Assembly (NCBI GenBank): GCA_964035575.1
Contig: OZ037860.1
Coordinates: 1,450,689-1,514,688 of the forward strand
Reading direction: 5' to 3'
Source of the DNA: Rhynchopus sp. YZ270_cl-10
Lineage: Eukaryota > Euglenozoa > Diplonemea > Diplonemida > Diplonemidae
Length of the DNA stretch: 64,000 nt
This document shows, piece by piece, positions 50,789 through 62,500 of this stretch; position 1 is the first letter of the stretch, and each line of letters opens with the position of its first letter. The notes beneath the pieces are model-generated. The model saw only the letters and a program-made list of their open reading frames with translations. It had not been told where the DNA came from and did no database searches. The position numbers were made by a program, and so were the translations under genes.

Positions 50789-52411
50789 TTTTTATCGGAG
50801 GATGTGATTGCGTGCGTGGTGAGGTTTTTGGAGGTGGATGTAAGGTCACTTGCGACCCTGCGTGAGGTGAGCCGTGGCTTTGCTGCTGCCGTTTCCGCAG
50901 GCAATGTGGCGTGGTGGGGCCTTGCCTTTCGAGGGCATCGTGGGGTGTGGTGCCCCGATGTCGTGGCCTTCCTTCGTGCACATTCTGCAGCGCTGCCTAG
51001 ATGCACCAAAAGCGTTGCCTCCATGCTCACCTACGGCACCCTCTGCACCACTGCCACGGCCACCCTCCGCTCCATCAAACACAAACCCGACCCCTTCCGC
51101 ACCATACGCCAAACCCCCCTGCACCTCCGCCTCCAACTCACCTCCCTCGAGCACGACCACATCCTCTTCACGGTGTACTTCTGCTTTGGGTGCGTCCTGA
51201 TCACGTCTGCCTGCATCGCAGTCCACTCTGTTATCGCAACCACCATACCCGAAAGAAGCATTGCACTGTCGGGGGTATTATATGCGTTTCTCTTTGAAAG
51301 CGCTGTAGGGCGGATATTGCCGTGGGGTGCTGATGTGGAGGAGGAGGTGTTGCCGCTTTCGTCTCTTTATGGGGAACATTGCGGTTGGAGGAAGCTTTGT
51401 ACGGCCACTTCTGCGGCAGGGTTTTACAAAGTGTTATTTGGTGTCCGAAAAGCGAGAGAAACGATCCACAAAATAACCAATGACAACCAACGTTCCGGAG
51501 GCTATGCTGGGTTCACCAATGCACTAAGCCATGCTACCTGGGAGGCTTCGATTTTGCAACAGAGGACACGCCTCGAATCTAATCAGTACGAATGGCTCTC
51601 TGATGTTCCTCCGTATCTTCTTGAAGAGAGGATTCTTGCTTTTCAGTGTGTTGCGTCGTTGTCACGGATCTGCGCGATGTATGCACTGTTCCGTTGCGTT
51701 GCGATCCCATTAGCTCATGTGGTGCTCACCTTTGAGCAGATCCTGTTGGAACACATTTTGTTGCATTTATTTCAAGTGCTGCTTGCATGTTTGCTCTCTT
51801 TGATGCAGATGTCAAAATTTCTTCGAATTTCCCCATCAATCTCTCCATTGGCGTGCTTCGATATGGCCGTCGTAGTGTTGTTTTTGTTGTGTTTGCCTGC
51901 CGCCTTTTTGTTACAAAGATTGGCAAGATATTCCAGGCTTCCTGGCATCGTAGATTCCATCGGAGCACAGCTCAAGGAGACCGAAGGAGAGGATTTTGAT
52001 GCACAAAAAATTGCATTCGCGTGTTTCATGGTCTGCAATTCGATGGACCCGATGGAGCTTTTTTTGTTAATGATTCCGAGGCTAGGGTGGGTGATGCAAA
52101 AGGTGGAGGGGGTGGTGAAGGGTGGGGGTGAGACGTCTGTCTGGCACCGTGTTGCGGCACGTCGTAGGCAGAGTTGTTGGAGGGACCTATCCCGGTCGCT
52201 TCTTCTCTGTGTGTCCGTGCAGTGTCTGGGACCCCCTCAAGGATGTTTTCTTGTTGGTGTATGCGAGATGCTTCTCCTCTGTGTGCAGTTTGCATGCACC
52301 ACGCAGACACATCTCCACTACTACCAATGTGACGCATGTGGCGCCTGCAGGTGGCAAGCGCACGGCTGCTGTGGGACTTCCACTGTGCGAGAGCTGCGTC
52401 GTGCTATATAA
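50789..52411 (+). CDS. F-box protein with several membrane-spanning segments (5' exons uncertain)
   Basis: The coding frame is clear from 50789. It follows a likely intron (donor GTACAC at 50689, acceptor AAACAG at 50788). Upstream exon sequence (about 50495-50688, after a CTCTCCAG acceptor) is open but has no ATG, so the true start lies further 5' or the exon structure differs. The segment begins with an F-box (F-L-S-E-D-V-I-A-C-V-V-R-F-L-E-V-D, then L-R-E-V-S-R-G-F). At least four strongly hydrophobic helices follow (around 51160-51300, 51660-51810 and 51850-51920). The C-terminus carries a Cys-rich patch (C-D-A-C-G-A-C). From about 52200 an alternative frame ending at 52430 also looks coding, so a late intron may change the C-terminus. 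Inferred: a membrane-bound F-box adaptor, an unusual combination. Confidence 0.6.
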   Translation, partial: FLSEDVIACVVRFLEVDVRSLATLREVSRGFAAAVSAGNVAWWGLAFRGHRGVWCPDVVAFLRAHSAALPRCTKSVASMLTYGTLCTTATATLRSIKHKPDPFRTIRQTPLHLRLQLTSLEHDHILFTVYFCFGCVLITSACIAVHSVIATTIPERSIALSGVLYAFLFESAVGRILPWGADVEEEVLPLSSLYGEHCGWRKLCTATSAAGFYKVLFGVRKARETIHKITNDNQRSGGYAGFTNALSHATWEASILQQRTRLESNQYEWLSDVPPYLLEERILAFQCVASLSRICAMYALFRCVAIPLAHVVLTFEQILLEHILLHLFQVLLACLLSLMQMSKFLRISPSISPLACFDMAVVVLFLLCLPAAFLLQRLARYSRLPGIVDSIGAQLKETEGEDFDAQKIAFACFMVCNSMDPMELFLLMIPRLGWVMQKVEGVVKGGGETSVWHRVAARRRQSCWRDLSRSLLLCVSVQCLGPPQGCFLVGVCEMLLLCVQFACTTQTHLHYYQCDACGACRWQAHGCCGTSTVRELRRAI

Positions 52412-52623
52412 CCTCCCCCTCAACCCCTAATGATATTTACACAATAAATTATCAAAAAAAAGGCCATTTTTAATCAAGATACCCCTGGTGGAATGTTCAA
52501 TACTACCTTGCATATAACCTCCCTTTTGTGATTACCGTGTGTATGCCAAAATGAAGTGCTCTCTCTGATGGGGGGTTCAATAACCCCGCAGAGGCGTTTT
52601 TGTACTTTCAACTTTTCTTGTTA

Positions 52624-52656
52624 AATCTTCATCCTTATCGATATCCTCCCTCATAG
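52624..52656 (+). promoter_or_regulatory. Pyrimidine tract ending in ATAG upstream of the sugar porter
   Basis: A C/T-rich tract ends in CTCATAG at 52656, 39 nt before the ATG at 52696. It has splice-acceptor form. Confidence 0.35.
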
Positions 52657-52695
52657 GTGTTGTGTAAGCACAACAAAAAGACCAAAATTATCGAA

Positions 52696-54189
52696 ATGAC
52701 GGTCCACAACGCAGACGAAAAACCATCTGAAAGCGATACAATGTGCGACAGAAGCGTCCTATCGGATGATACACCACACGATGAGGGCGTCGACGCTGTT
52801 GATGGCGAACCTTCTTCTATTTATGTGTTTTTTATAGTAACTGCAGCTGCATTGACAGCAGCGACACTTGGGTACGATGTGGGGATCATGGCCGACGCGA
52901 TGACGCCTATGGAGAACACATTCAACCTCACAGACATGGAGAAGGAGGTGGTTGTGTCGTCTCTCAACTTCGTTGCTGCGTTTGGCGCGCTTATTGCGGG
53001 GGCGACTGCAGACCTTCTTGGCCGCAGGCGTACTGTTGCAGTCTGCTCTGTTCTGTACATCGTTGGTACCGCTCTTATGACGTTTGCCACCAACTACTGG
53101 GAGCTTCTTGGCGGCAGAATCATCACCGGAATGGGTGTAGGAATCTCCTTTGTGGTAGGCCCTACCTACATCTCAGAGATCTCACCGTACCGTATTCGAG
53201 GAAAGCTCGCGACCATCTTTGATGTGTCGATCAATGCCGGCATTCTCTTCGGCTATGTGGTAGGCTTCGCAGTAGAACACATCTTCAACGACTACTCTGA
53301 CGAGACAAAGTGGCGCACCATGATCGGCGCTGGACAGCTCTTTCCCGTATTAGTCGCCCTATTCTTATTGTGGCTCCCAGAATCACCGAGATGGCTTCTC
53401 CTAAAAAACCGCCACGACGAGGCACGAGGCGTTCTCTCCTCCCTTATCCCATTTTCAGAGGTGGAACCCACGATAAACACTATGAGTGAACAGGACCAAT
53501 CGGAGGCCACCTGGGGGCAAACACTGTTTCCCCAGGATGCTCATATGAAGGCTACCTTGGGTGTTGCGTTTGGGCTGGCCTTTTGGCAGCAGATTACAGG
53601 GTCGGAGGCGATTCTGTACTATTCCTCCACCTTCTTGAAGAATGCGGGGCTCACGTCAGAAGGGATGTTGTTATTAGGGAATATTATGGTTGGCTCTGCG
53701 AAGCTGCTTCCGGAGTTTTGGGTGATGTGGTCCATCGATAAGAGGGGAAGGCGGTGGCACCTTCTAGTCTCCAGTGCCAGTATGACTGTTGTGATTGCAA
53801 TGCTATCGGTGGCATTCCTCTTCGATTTTCCAAGCGAAGTGGCGGTAGGGCTGTTATGTCTATTTATGGCAACGTTCTCAATCGGGTTGGGACCACATTC
53901 CTTCATCGCCGCAAGCGAGATCATCCCGCTTGCGTACAGAGCAAAGGGAATGGCCTTGGTCACCTTTATCAATAGAATCACCAGCGGGTCTGTCGCCTTG
54001 ACGGCATTGACGGTGAGCGGGGCGATAGGCGAAGGGTGGTACTTCATGATCTTCGCAGGGATAAGCCTCGTCTCCATCCGCTTCTATATGACCAGAGTTA
54101 TCGAAACAAAAGGAAAAACTCTCGAAGAAGTGGAAATGGAAACACGCAAATTGGATGGTTCAATGGTACGCGCCTTCTGTTTATGCTGA
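52696..54189 (+). CDS. Sugar porter, major facilitator superfamily
   Basis: The protein has 497 residues from the ATG at 52696. The frame is open from 52657 but only GTG is available there. Twelve predicted helices carry the sugar-porter signatures: G-Y-D-V-G in helix 1, D-L-L-G-R-R-R between helices 2 and 3, Y-I-S-E-I-S-P-x-x-I-R-G, P-E-S-P-R-W-L after helix 6, W-Q-Q-I-T-G in helix 7, D-K-R-G-R-R, and E-I-I-P-L-A-Y-R-A-K-G. In the helix 7 motif the usual Asn (Q-Q-x-x-G-x-N) is Glu, which may alter substrate. A 50-residue acidic N-terminus precedes helix 1. A GTACGC at 54161 could be a splice donor that replaces the last nine residues. Known: the family takes up hexoses or polyols, often with protons. 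Confidence 0.88.
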   Translation: MTVHNADEKPSESDTMCDRSVLSDDTPHDEGVDAVDGEPSSIYVFFIVTAAALTAATLGYDVGIMADAMTPMENTFNLTDMEKEVVVSSLNFVAAFGALIAGATADLLGRRRTVAVCSVLYIVGTALMTFATNYWELLGGRIITGMGVGISFVVGPTYISEISPYRIRGKLATIFDVSINAGILFGYVVGFAVEHIFNDYSDETKWRTMIGAGQLFPVLVALFLLWLPESPRWLLLKNRHDEARGVLSSLIPFSEVEPTINTMSEQDQSEATWGQTLFPQDAHMKATLGVAFGLAFWQQITGSEAILYYSSTFLKNAGLTSEGMLLLGNIMVGSAKLLPEFWVMWSIDKRGRRWHLLVSSASMTVVIAMLSVAFLFDFPSEVAVGLLCLFMATFSIGLGPHSFIAASEIIPLAYRAKGMALVTFINRITSGSVALTALTVSGAIGEGWYFMIFAGISLVSIRFYMTRVIETKGKTLEEVEMETRKLDGSMVRAFCLC

Positions 54190-55600
54190 TAAGACTTTGA
54201 AAAAAATGGGGTAATAGTGGGGAAGGGGGGAGAGGGGGTGTGAAGGAATGATGTGATTTGTGTCTATCTTGTGCGTATTCAAAAATCGTGAATTCAAATG
54301 TAAAAAAAAAAAATCAACCAGTGAAAACCCCTATTGCTAGGTTCGACATATTCTGTGGAAAGGCTTTAGGTTCATCTTATAAATTTTTTTTGTGTTTTTT
54401 TTTTTGGTGGGGTTTTTCTTCGTTTTCTATGGTAGAGTTGGTACCATCTAATTTCATCCATGGTTGATGGAAGCAGTCACCATGAGCGGGAAGAGAAAGT
54501 GTGAAATGACGTTGTGCACGATGTCTTCCCATTCCCTTTGGGGATATCACACTTCCTGACCTACCTGTCTCTTCACATCCCGCATGTCGATGCGAGACGT
54601 CTGTTCCGTGTAGCGAAGCATATTCATAGTTCAAGCTTTTTTTTTCTCTTTGATAAATTGAAATTGTTGGAGTGCAGGATACCCTCTGGTTGTGTTTTGC
54701 CAATCTCCGCTTTTTGCGATTTTTTTTTTTTTTTTTTTAAACCAAAACGTCGTACCTTTTGTACAAATGGGCTGGGCATTGAGGCCGTCTTCTTTCACCC
54801 TCATCCTTTGTGTAGCCAATGCGAGAGGGGCGCATCCATCTTTTCAATTTTTCTTTTTTGTTGCCATCTGCTGAGTGTTACTGTGCGTTTTGTGAACACA
54901 TTATACGTTTCTGGTGAGCCAACAGAGCTTACCCTTCTCACAACCCCCCCCTCTTCCTCCTTTAACTCTAGGGGTTAGATAACCCTTTGGGAGAAGCAGT
55001 GCTCCGCAGTGTCCTGACACAGCGCTACTTCCCTTCCAGCTGCGATGTTTGTGAAGACCTGCGTCGCAAGAACACACAGATCCCTATTTCATTTTTTTTA
55101 GTTGTGAACAGAAAACTACCGGATCTTTCTTGGGCACATTGTTGCCCTCCCCCTCCCCCTCCCACATAGCGAAAACGAACCAATGAACCCACCGAAACCT
55201 TCTCTCTCTCCTCATCTTTTTATTGTCTCCCCCACTACCCAGACTGGTTCATGTTCTCGAAATCCGCTGCAAAAAGTCTCCTTCTTTTGGTTTGAGCGAA
55301 CGGATGTAGTTGTATTCACAGAACTAGTTTTTCCGAATCCCATGTTGGACGTACGACATCACGGGGGGGAGGGTAAAATAAAACTGAACAATGCATCTGC
55401 AATGGCAAGAGTTCTGTACAACTCTACTCCACTGCACATATGTGCGTGATCTTTGTGAGCAATCAGTTTCCTCCTAGTGTCCATGGCTCACCTGCTCGTT
55501 TTTGCTGTTAAGTTTGAGGAAACCCAGCGTTTCCTAAGGTTCTTCGGAGAATGCTTCCTTGCTGGAGAACTTTGTAATTCGGTATCCTTGTATCTGACTT
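54190..55600. other. Intergenic stretch, few modules
   Basis: Contains a degenerate family A copy near 54337-54379, a family B copy at 54808-54842 and a partial C module at about 54958-55020 (GGGGTTAGATAACCC). The end, about 55477-55590, is open and could hold an exon starting at the ATG at 55483, but no reading frame connects it convincingly to the coiled-coil gene. Confidence 0.45.
54808..54842 (+). repeat. Family B hairpin module
   Basis: Inner ATGCG pairs with CGCAT around AGAGGGG, followed by CCATCTTTTCAATTTTTC. The inner stem differs from that of other copies but still pairs. Confidence 0.5.
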
Positions 55601-55812
55601 ATGTGCAGAACATCAAATTTACAAAGAGAACAGCTGAAGGACTTTGGCCAGCATTGGGAAGATACAGACCGACACCGACAGACTCTGCTACCCACCAAGG
55701 TGCGCACTTTAGGCGGTTGTCGGCAACACAGCCCTCCCCTCTCTCACTCCACCCCACCCCACTGCACCCTACAGCATGGTATCCCCACCCAAATCACCGC
55801 ACAAAACTTCTG
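55601..55812 (+). other. Coding-like segment, possible exon(s)
   Basis: From the ATG at 55601 the frame reads a charged, helix-prone segment (L-Q-R-E-Q-L-K-D-F-G-Q-H-W-E-D) to Lys at 55697-55699. A GTGCGC donor there with the CCTACAG acceptor at 55774 gives a 75-nt pyrimidine-rich intron. After splicing the frame ends at a TGA at 55811-55813. It is either a tiny protein or 5' exons of the coiled-coil gene joined through a weaker acceptor (for example after 55856, which restores the frame). Confidence 0.35.
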
Positions 55813-55838
55813 ATTTGCTCTGCGGTTGAGGGGTCACA

Positions 55839-56312
55839 ATGCAAGACTTGGATGAGGACTGCGAGGCACGACGTGCAGCACGCAAGCTGGTGATGGGGTT
55901 GCAAAAGAGGACAGACGAGGCTGAGGAGAAGGCGGCCAAGGCGTATGAAGAGAACGAGCGTCTCGTGCGTCTTATCCTGGAGATACAGAGCAAGGCTGGC
56001 CCAGAGACCATGGCCGCTGTGGAGGAGAACAGAACGTTGGCGGCAAAGCTTGCGGAGGAGCAGAAGCGGAAGCAGCGTCTGGCGGAGACGTGCGCGCAGA
56101 AGATTGCCAACGCAACAGAGCTATTGGAGCAGCGTGAACGCGAACGCGACCATTGGAAACTCGCTGCAGAAGAAGCCGTCGACGAAATCGCCCAGCGACA
56201 GCGCGTCATCGACAGCCTCAAAATCCGCCTCACGCAAGCCCTCGCCACGCAACGCAGACAAATGCAACAAAGGGGAGTCCCCTCCCCCCCTCCAGTGCCC
56301 CCAGGTCCATAA
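55839..56312 (+). CDS. Short coiled-coil protein
   Basis: The frame encodes 157 residues. Almost all of residues 5-140 are charged heptad-like helix (R-T-D-E-A-E-E-K-A-A-K-A-Y, L-A-E-E-Q-K-R-K-Q-R, R-E-R-E-R-D-H-W-K). It ends in a Pro-rich tail (S-P-P-P-V-P-P-G-P). No catalytic domain is present, and I do not recognise a family. Inferred: a structural or adaptor protein. The N-terminus may be longer if the segment at 55601 is spliced to it. The gene ends 270 bases before the ATM-like start. Confidence 0.6.
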   Translation: MQDLDEDCEARRAARKLVMGLQKRTDEAEEKAAKAYEENERLVRLILEIQSKAGPETMAAVEENRTLAAKLAEEQKRKQRLAETCAQKIANATELLEQRERERDHWKLAAEEAVDEIAQRQRVIDSLKIRLTQALATQRRQMQQRGVPSPPPVPPGP

Positions 56313-56496
56313 GGCCGAATCTGTTCCATTTTGTTTTTTGCGAGATGTCGTCCTTCAAATTTCATTTTCGTTCGAAAAAAGGGGGATCGTAAAACATCAT
56401 GCTGTATTCTTCAACCTTTTCAACCTTTTGAAATTTTCTCTTTTTTTTTTCTCAGATTTTTTCGTAATTTTCTTTCCCTCTGTATTTAGAAAATAT

Positions 56497-56573
56497 TAAA
56501 AAGCTTCTTACCCCCTTTTTGCTCCCTTCTCCCTCCTTCCCCCTTTCCAATCCCATCACACAGCACCCTCCAG
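56497..56573 (+). promoter_or_regulatory. Pyrimidine tract with CACAG and CCAG upstream of the ATM-like gene
   Basis: A C/T-rich tract ends in CACAG (56563) and CCAG (56573), 19 and 9 nt before the ATG at 56583. It has splice-acceptor form. Confidence 0.4.
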
Positions 56574-56582
56574 GGAAGAGTT

Positions 56583-59500
56583 ATGTCTCTCCTAGCTTTG
56601 AATGAGCTGCTTGAATCCTGCGATGCTAAAAAACAGCTTATTGAGATAGCACGGTATACCGAGGCAGTTGGCCCTCACGAAGAAGAAGAAGCGATCTGGG
56701 GCAGCGTCACGAAGCACATTGTCACCAAGGTCCTCTGTGGCGTTGATTCTACCCGCACCGAAAAGGACCTCCGCACGCACTATACTAAGCCCCTCCGTGC
56801 CTTCCTCTCGACGATTCACTCTGACACAGCAGCGCACGCACTGCGCCCCCCTTTGACCCCAACCTCCTTGGACCTTCTGTTACAGCATTTACTTCATGTC
56901 CTCCGTCTGCCCACTACACGTTGTGCTATAGCAGACTACTCAGCGATCATCTCGTTGATCTGTCGGGTGGAGAAGTATGGGTTTTGGATGCAGCCCCATC
57001 GGGTGCAGGAGTTTGTGTCGGCATTGCAGGCTGTTGTGGAGACAGAGGACCGGAAGGTGCGGATAGACAACCTGAGCGCTTCAGCTCAGGTTATGTGTAA
57101 AAAACCGCCAACTGCGGATGCAGGGATTCTCTCTGCGATTCATTCTCTTCTCGCAGTGTATCCACGCCCCCTAGCAGGGTCGTTGCTCCACGCAACGTTC
57201 TCGTTTTGTACGGGTCTCATAAAGTCTCACTTCGCGGACCCTGCCGCACAAAATATTCTTCTCCCAGCGATGGATACCGTAGCGCTGTTGGTGCGTAGGT
57301 TTCATCTGGACCATCTCGCGTTGTGTCAGGATGCGATTGAAAGCATGGGGGTCGAAATGTTGAAGGTGCTCAACACCCAGCGGAGCTCTGAAGCGGTTCG
57401 GCAGAGTGTTGTGGGGATGTATCAGTCTGCGTTTTTGGTGTACGACTTTTTGAATTTTCGTGGCCGGCTTTCGGAGAAATTTGACAAAACGGCGTATGCA
57501 GGGATATCAGGTGGAGACGAGCTTTGGGGGACTTGCTCTCAGATCTTACAGAATCTTGGAAAGCTTGATGACGACCGGGTACGTCAGGCGGCTGTCTCAG
57601 ATGCAAGACATAGCGACCTGCTTGCGGTGATGGGGAATGTGGCGTTTGACGCTATCTTCAAAAAGGCGTTGTCCGAGGAAACCATCGACGACGACGCTGA
57701 CGAAGAAGAGCCTGGCTCCCCTTCTGTCTCCCCATCCAAGAAACGTCGCCTCCAGCAGACCCTCCACAACCCACGCAAACGCACCAAAATGGACATCCGC
57801 GCAGACAAATGGGGTTCTCTCATAGAGTACACCTGCACCGCCACCTCCGTCTCGTTAAGGTGGCTTCGCGTTCTACAGGAATGTCTTGCCAAGCAGGTTC
57901 GTGTTCTTGACACAGAATTTGCGAAGGACTCTGAAGTGCTTCTCTGTCTCTCTCAACGTCAAATCGCTCATGGAATGTCTTCTCTGATTGGGGTGCTGAG
58001 CGACACTGGAAATGCGTTGGAAAGTGTGCAAGCATTGCTTCTTGATGCGCTGCAAGGTTTATTGACCATCGCACAACACTACAAAACACCGACGCCACGT
58101 CTCCACAGCGCAACCCAGGAGGTGCAGCAGCACCTTCTGGCACGTCTCAAAAGCGCGCCCACCGCCACCTCCGTCCCGCACATCTTCAAATGCCTGCACC
58201 TCTGTGCTGCAGAGGTCGCCCTCCAGGATGTCTTCGACTACAGCGTCATGACCTGCTGCGACGCTGGGTCCATCCTCATTGCCCGCTTCTTCGCAGAGGG
58301 TGGGGTGTGTGCGAAGGGCGGAGGAGGAGGGGCCACCATACGCCCTGCATCGCGCGCCGCAATTAAATGGATTGTCTCCTCCCGCCTCGTTGTGTCCGCC
58401 GAATCCTTCACGGATGCGAAAACTCTCGCAAAGAACCGCTCTGTGTTGACCACCGCAGCGTTGAAGGGGGTGCTCTCTGCGCCTCTGCAAGGTGAGCGTG
58501 TGGATTCGTTGTTGCTAGAGTTTATGGAGACGCAAATTATTGAAGGGTTCGCCGTGATGCAAGCAAGCGCAGCAGAAGGGGACACGGAACTGCAGGTTCT
58601 TGCTGTAGGGCATCTGCTGGAGACGATCATTCTGTTGATGAAGGAGGGGGTGTGGGGTGACAGTGACGGTAAAGCTGGAGGGCGTATTCTAGAGACTGCA
58701 GTGGCAGCAGCGGACTTCCTTACAGCACGGTGCTGGCGACCCGATGCGGTGAAGGTGTCACCACGTGTTCTGCACGCATTGTTGAAGATCTTCTCCAGTG
58801 GGCACGCCTCCTTCGAACGCCGTGCCTTTGACGCCTTTGACGTACACAGCACCGCGACCACAGAGGACCCCGGAGTGGCAACTCTGCTCCTCGCAAAGTC
58901 TTCGAAGTCGACGCTTGCAGGGCACCCCGCATTTGTCGCGTCGATTGGAAACCTGAATAGAAAGGTGCTTGCGCAGGTTTCAAAGTCTTTTGTGAGTGTT
59001 TCTGTGAAACAGAGCCAAAAACTTCCGCAACTCGATTTGATGGATATATCGGGGTGCTTTCAAAAGAACAACACCGGAGAGAAGGTGCTGAAGAGCACAT
59101 TCCATGCTGAGCACACTACTGACGCAGAGCTGCTGTGCAGAGTAGCTTCAGGTGTCATCCGTGTCTTTGAGTCTCTGCAGCGCAGGCACACACTCACGGA
59201 GCCGTCTCTTGCAGGAGAGGTCGACGCAGCTGTGCAGGCTATATGGACAACACAGTTCCGCAGCAGTGCTGCAGCCTTCTATTTGCTGCCTCTGCTCGCA
59301 GCCGCAGGGACCGATGCGTGCATGCTCTCCTGCCTTACAAAAGCCCGCGAAGTGCTCAGCGAAAAGCGCTACAAACACGATGAATATTGCAACTCCAGCG
59401 TGCTCCGTATTCTGACAATGGCAGTAGGCAATTCCGAGACACTTTCGAGTGAGGATGTGTGCACGATTCTGTCGGACACAATAGAAAAGCTGGTGGACAG

Positions 59501-62500
59501 TGTAGGCACCTCCTCTAGCAGCGCGGCCGTGGGGAATAAGATTTTCATGTCCCCCTCCGTGAAGGCGGACTTCTGCCACGCCACGATGTCGATCATCAAG
59601 AAGGCAGAGGCGGCGCTGCTGTCGTTGTGTTTGGAAGCGTTTCTCCCCTTCCTTTCGGACCTCTCCTATGGGGTGCGGTTTGTGGCTGCGGGATACGCTT
59701 CTGCATTGGTCAACCTATTCGACCAGCCGCATGGTGTGTTTGTGTCGATTTCGGAAAAGCTTGCACCACACTTTGCAGACAAAGAGGAGCAGCTAACACA
59801 ACACAGCCCGAACACCAAGGCACAGTCTTCCGTCTTCGCGATCGCTGACATTGCGAAGAAGAGTGACGTCCTGCAGAGCACAGCGTTGCTCCAGCTGCTT
59901 CTCGTATCCTCACAAAAGACCTTCAGTGAGTCGGCCTTTCTTGAACGCAAGCTTCTCACCATTGCAGCGTCGGCAGGTCTTAACAGTGTGGTAGAGCTTA
60001 TAGAGGTGCACCTGCCCTTCATCCTGCGTGGTTGGGTTATCGTCAAAAACCTTGCGTTAAGAGCCTTTCCGTTCCGTTTCCTCGGCTGCGCACATTATCA
60101 AGAGTTCTTGACAAAATACATCCACGCAGTTCTCCCTACAGTCTTGCAATGCCCCAAACGCGCCCAGCTCGTCAAAGGAATATCAGAAACACTCGGAGAA
60201 GATGAAACCGAGCTGTTAGTACAGAACATTGCAGCCGTCTTTGGACAGGCGTACCTGAACTACTACACACGCGATACGGTAGGGGTGGCGAAGGCGATAT
60301 GCGAAGAATACGTCAAAGGCAAGCTCTCTGAGCAACGCCTTGCCTTGGTGCTTGAGGCGAATGTGTTCAACATTCTGAAGGTCTTCCTGCGTCTCGAGAG
60401 CTGCCGTCCTGAGGTCGAGCTGCCTTACGTCTCCTCCGCCACAGCAGACCGAGCCTTCCACGACTTTGCCGCCCTCTGGGGGCACCGTGAAAACCCCACC
60501 AGCTCGCTCCTCTCACACACCCCAGACTGCGCCTACGGCCTCATCCTCTACGTGGGCACAGAGGTCCTCATGCTCACCAGACCCCCTTCGTACAGAGAGG
60601 ACCGATTCAGGGTATTCCTCAAACTCCTGAAACGCTGTGCACACCGTACCCTCGCCCAAGCTCATGTGTTCCGTCTTGCAGCACACATCCTCCTCTTCAC
60701 CGCAGAAACGTTCAAAGATGAAAGAGAAGGTCGCGTCACGTCGCTAGGTGCTTTGAAAGAATTGACCAAGCTTTGTGGGTACGCTGCGAAGCATTCTCCG
60801 TTGGTTTTGTCACGGTGTTTGTCTGACGTTGTGACGCGGTTGGTAGCGTTGACTGGGTTGGATGTAGCGCAGGTAGAACACCGTGCGCAGCCTAGCTTTC
60901 TGCAGACAGAAGAGGACAGCGATGTGGAGATGGAGGACAACACAGTGGCGACGGAGAACGAATACCTGAAGGTGCTCGAAACAGTGTTGGAAACCGCTGC
61001 AGGCACTGCGGAGTGCCGTGCTGCGTTGCAAGGGTCTGTGAACCCGCTTCCCCAGGGTGTGTCCCAGCTTGCACAGTGCAGCAAACAGTACGACCGTTTG
61101 GTAGGCGCCGGTGCTCAAGGATTTGCAGCGTATTCCGCAGCGTTGTCCCTCCCGCTGCGCCCCACTGTGCACACAGCGGTCATCCACCGCCTCACCGCGA
61201 AGCTAAAGGAGCAACGAAGCAAGCCGAACAAAACACTGTTTCCCGATGCAGCAACCCAGAGCATGTCTCTCCTGCAGCATCTCGTGGCGAAGGCGACCAA
61301 GGCGCATGACGTTCACCTGAAGCTGAGCGCCGCAGAAGGACTGCAGCAGATGCAGCGCATGGGGTACCACTACGAGCTGGAGACCTGGAGCGATGTTGTG
61401 CAAGTCATGCAGCCCCCTGCACAGTTCAAACCCAACTGGGGGTACGAGGAGCTGTTGATCCAGGCAAAGCTTGATGTACTACGTGTCCTGGTCGACACCA
61501 TATGTGGTGCAGACAGCCGTGCAATGCTTGCTGCGGCAGAGACGCTTAAGGTCTGCCTTGCGACACAGGACAACTCGAAGCTCCTCCAAGCTGCAGACAA
61601 GAACCTTCGTGACGACCTGGTCCCTTTCTTCCCTCTGAACGCACCGTCGAAGGTGATTCGTCCTTCACACATTCCGACACCGTGCCTTGATACAGTCAAA
61701 TCCGAGGTCCTCAAGGCGACCTCTACAGCAACAGACGAAGCAACCTGGACGGAGCCGAACTTCGCCAAATGGTCGCGCATTGTGTCCTCTGGCCTGCTGT
61801 CCGGATGCCGCGACCCTTTCTTCGAAAGGTGTTGTGCAGCAGCGTTGATTATCCCAGAGATTGCGAGCACGGTGCTGCCTGTCGCTGTGGTGGACCTTGC
61901 GCTAGGAGGACGTGACGACTCTCTCCAAAAGCGCGTCGCACGCCTCATGAGCAAAAAGCTTGAATCATGCGACCCAGAAACCGCAAAACACCTCCTCTGC
62001 GGCATCACCACCGTCAACGCCCTGCTGACCGAGGACATCAAACGGCACGGCATCCGGTTGAAGGGTGGCAAATCTCTTGGGTTCAGTGTGCCTCCTGGAG
62101 GGATTCCGCCTTTTATGGCAAAGCTTCATATCCCCTCTGCGGTGTCGGCAGCTATTGGGTGCGGGAGTCGTGCGACTGCTCTGCGGTTGGCGGAAAGCTG
62201 TTTGGAAAGGGGTGAGCACGGAGGGCTGGTGTGTCTGAACAAACACTTCTTCTTTGATGATGCGCACGGCACGGATGCGTCGACGCACGACCAGCTGGAC
62301 GACATCCTTGCCTCAGCACACAACAAACGCAACACCACCAGACGCTCCCTCTCTACCCAAGGCGAGATACGCTGCCGCCCCTCTGCAGGCTACCACGACA
62401 AGCAACGTCTCCTCGCGGACGACATCCACTTCAAAAAGCTCCTCGTCCAGGTCGCCACCTCTGCCAGAGACCACGACCTCCTTACCGGGTTCGTAGACGG

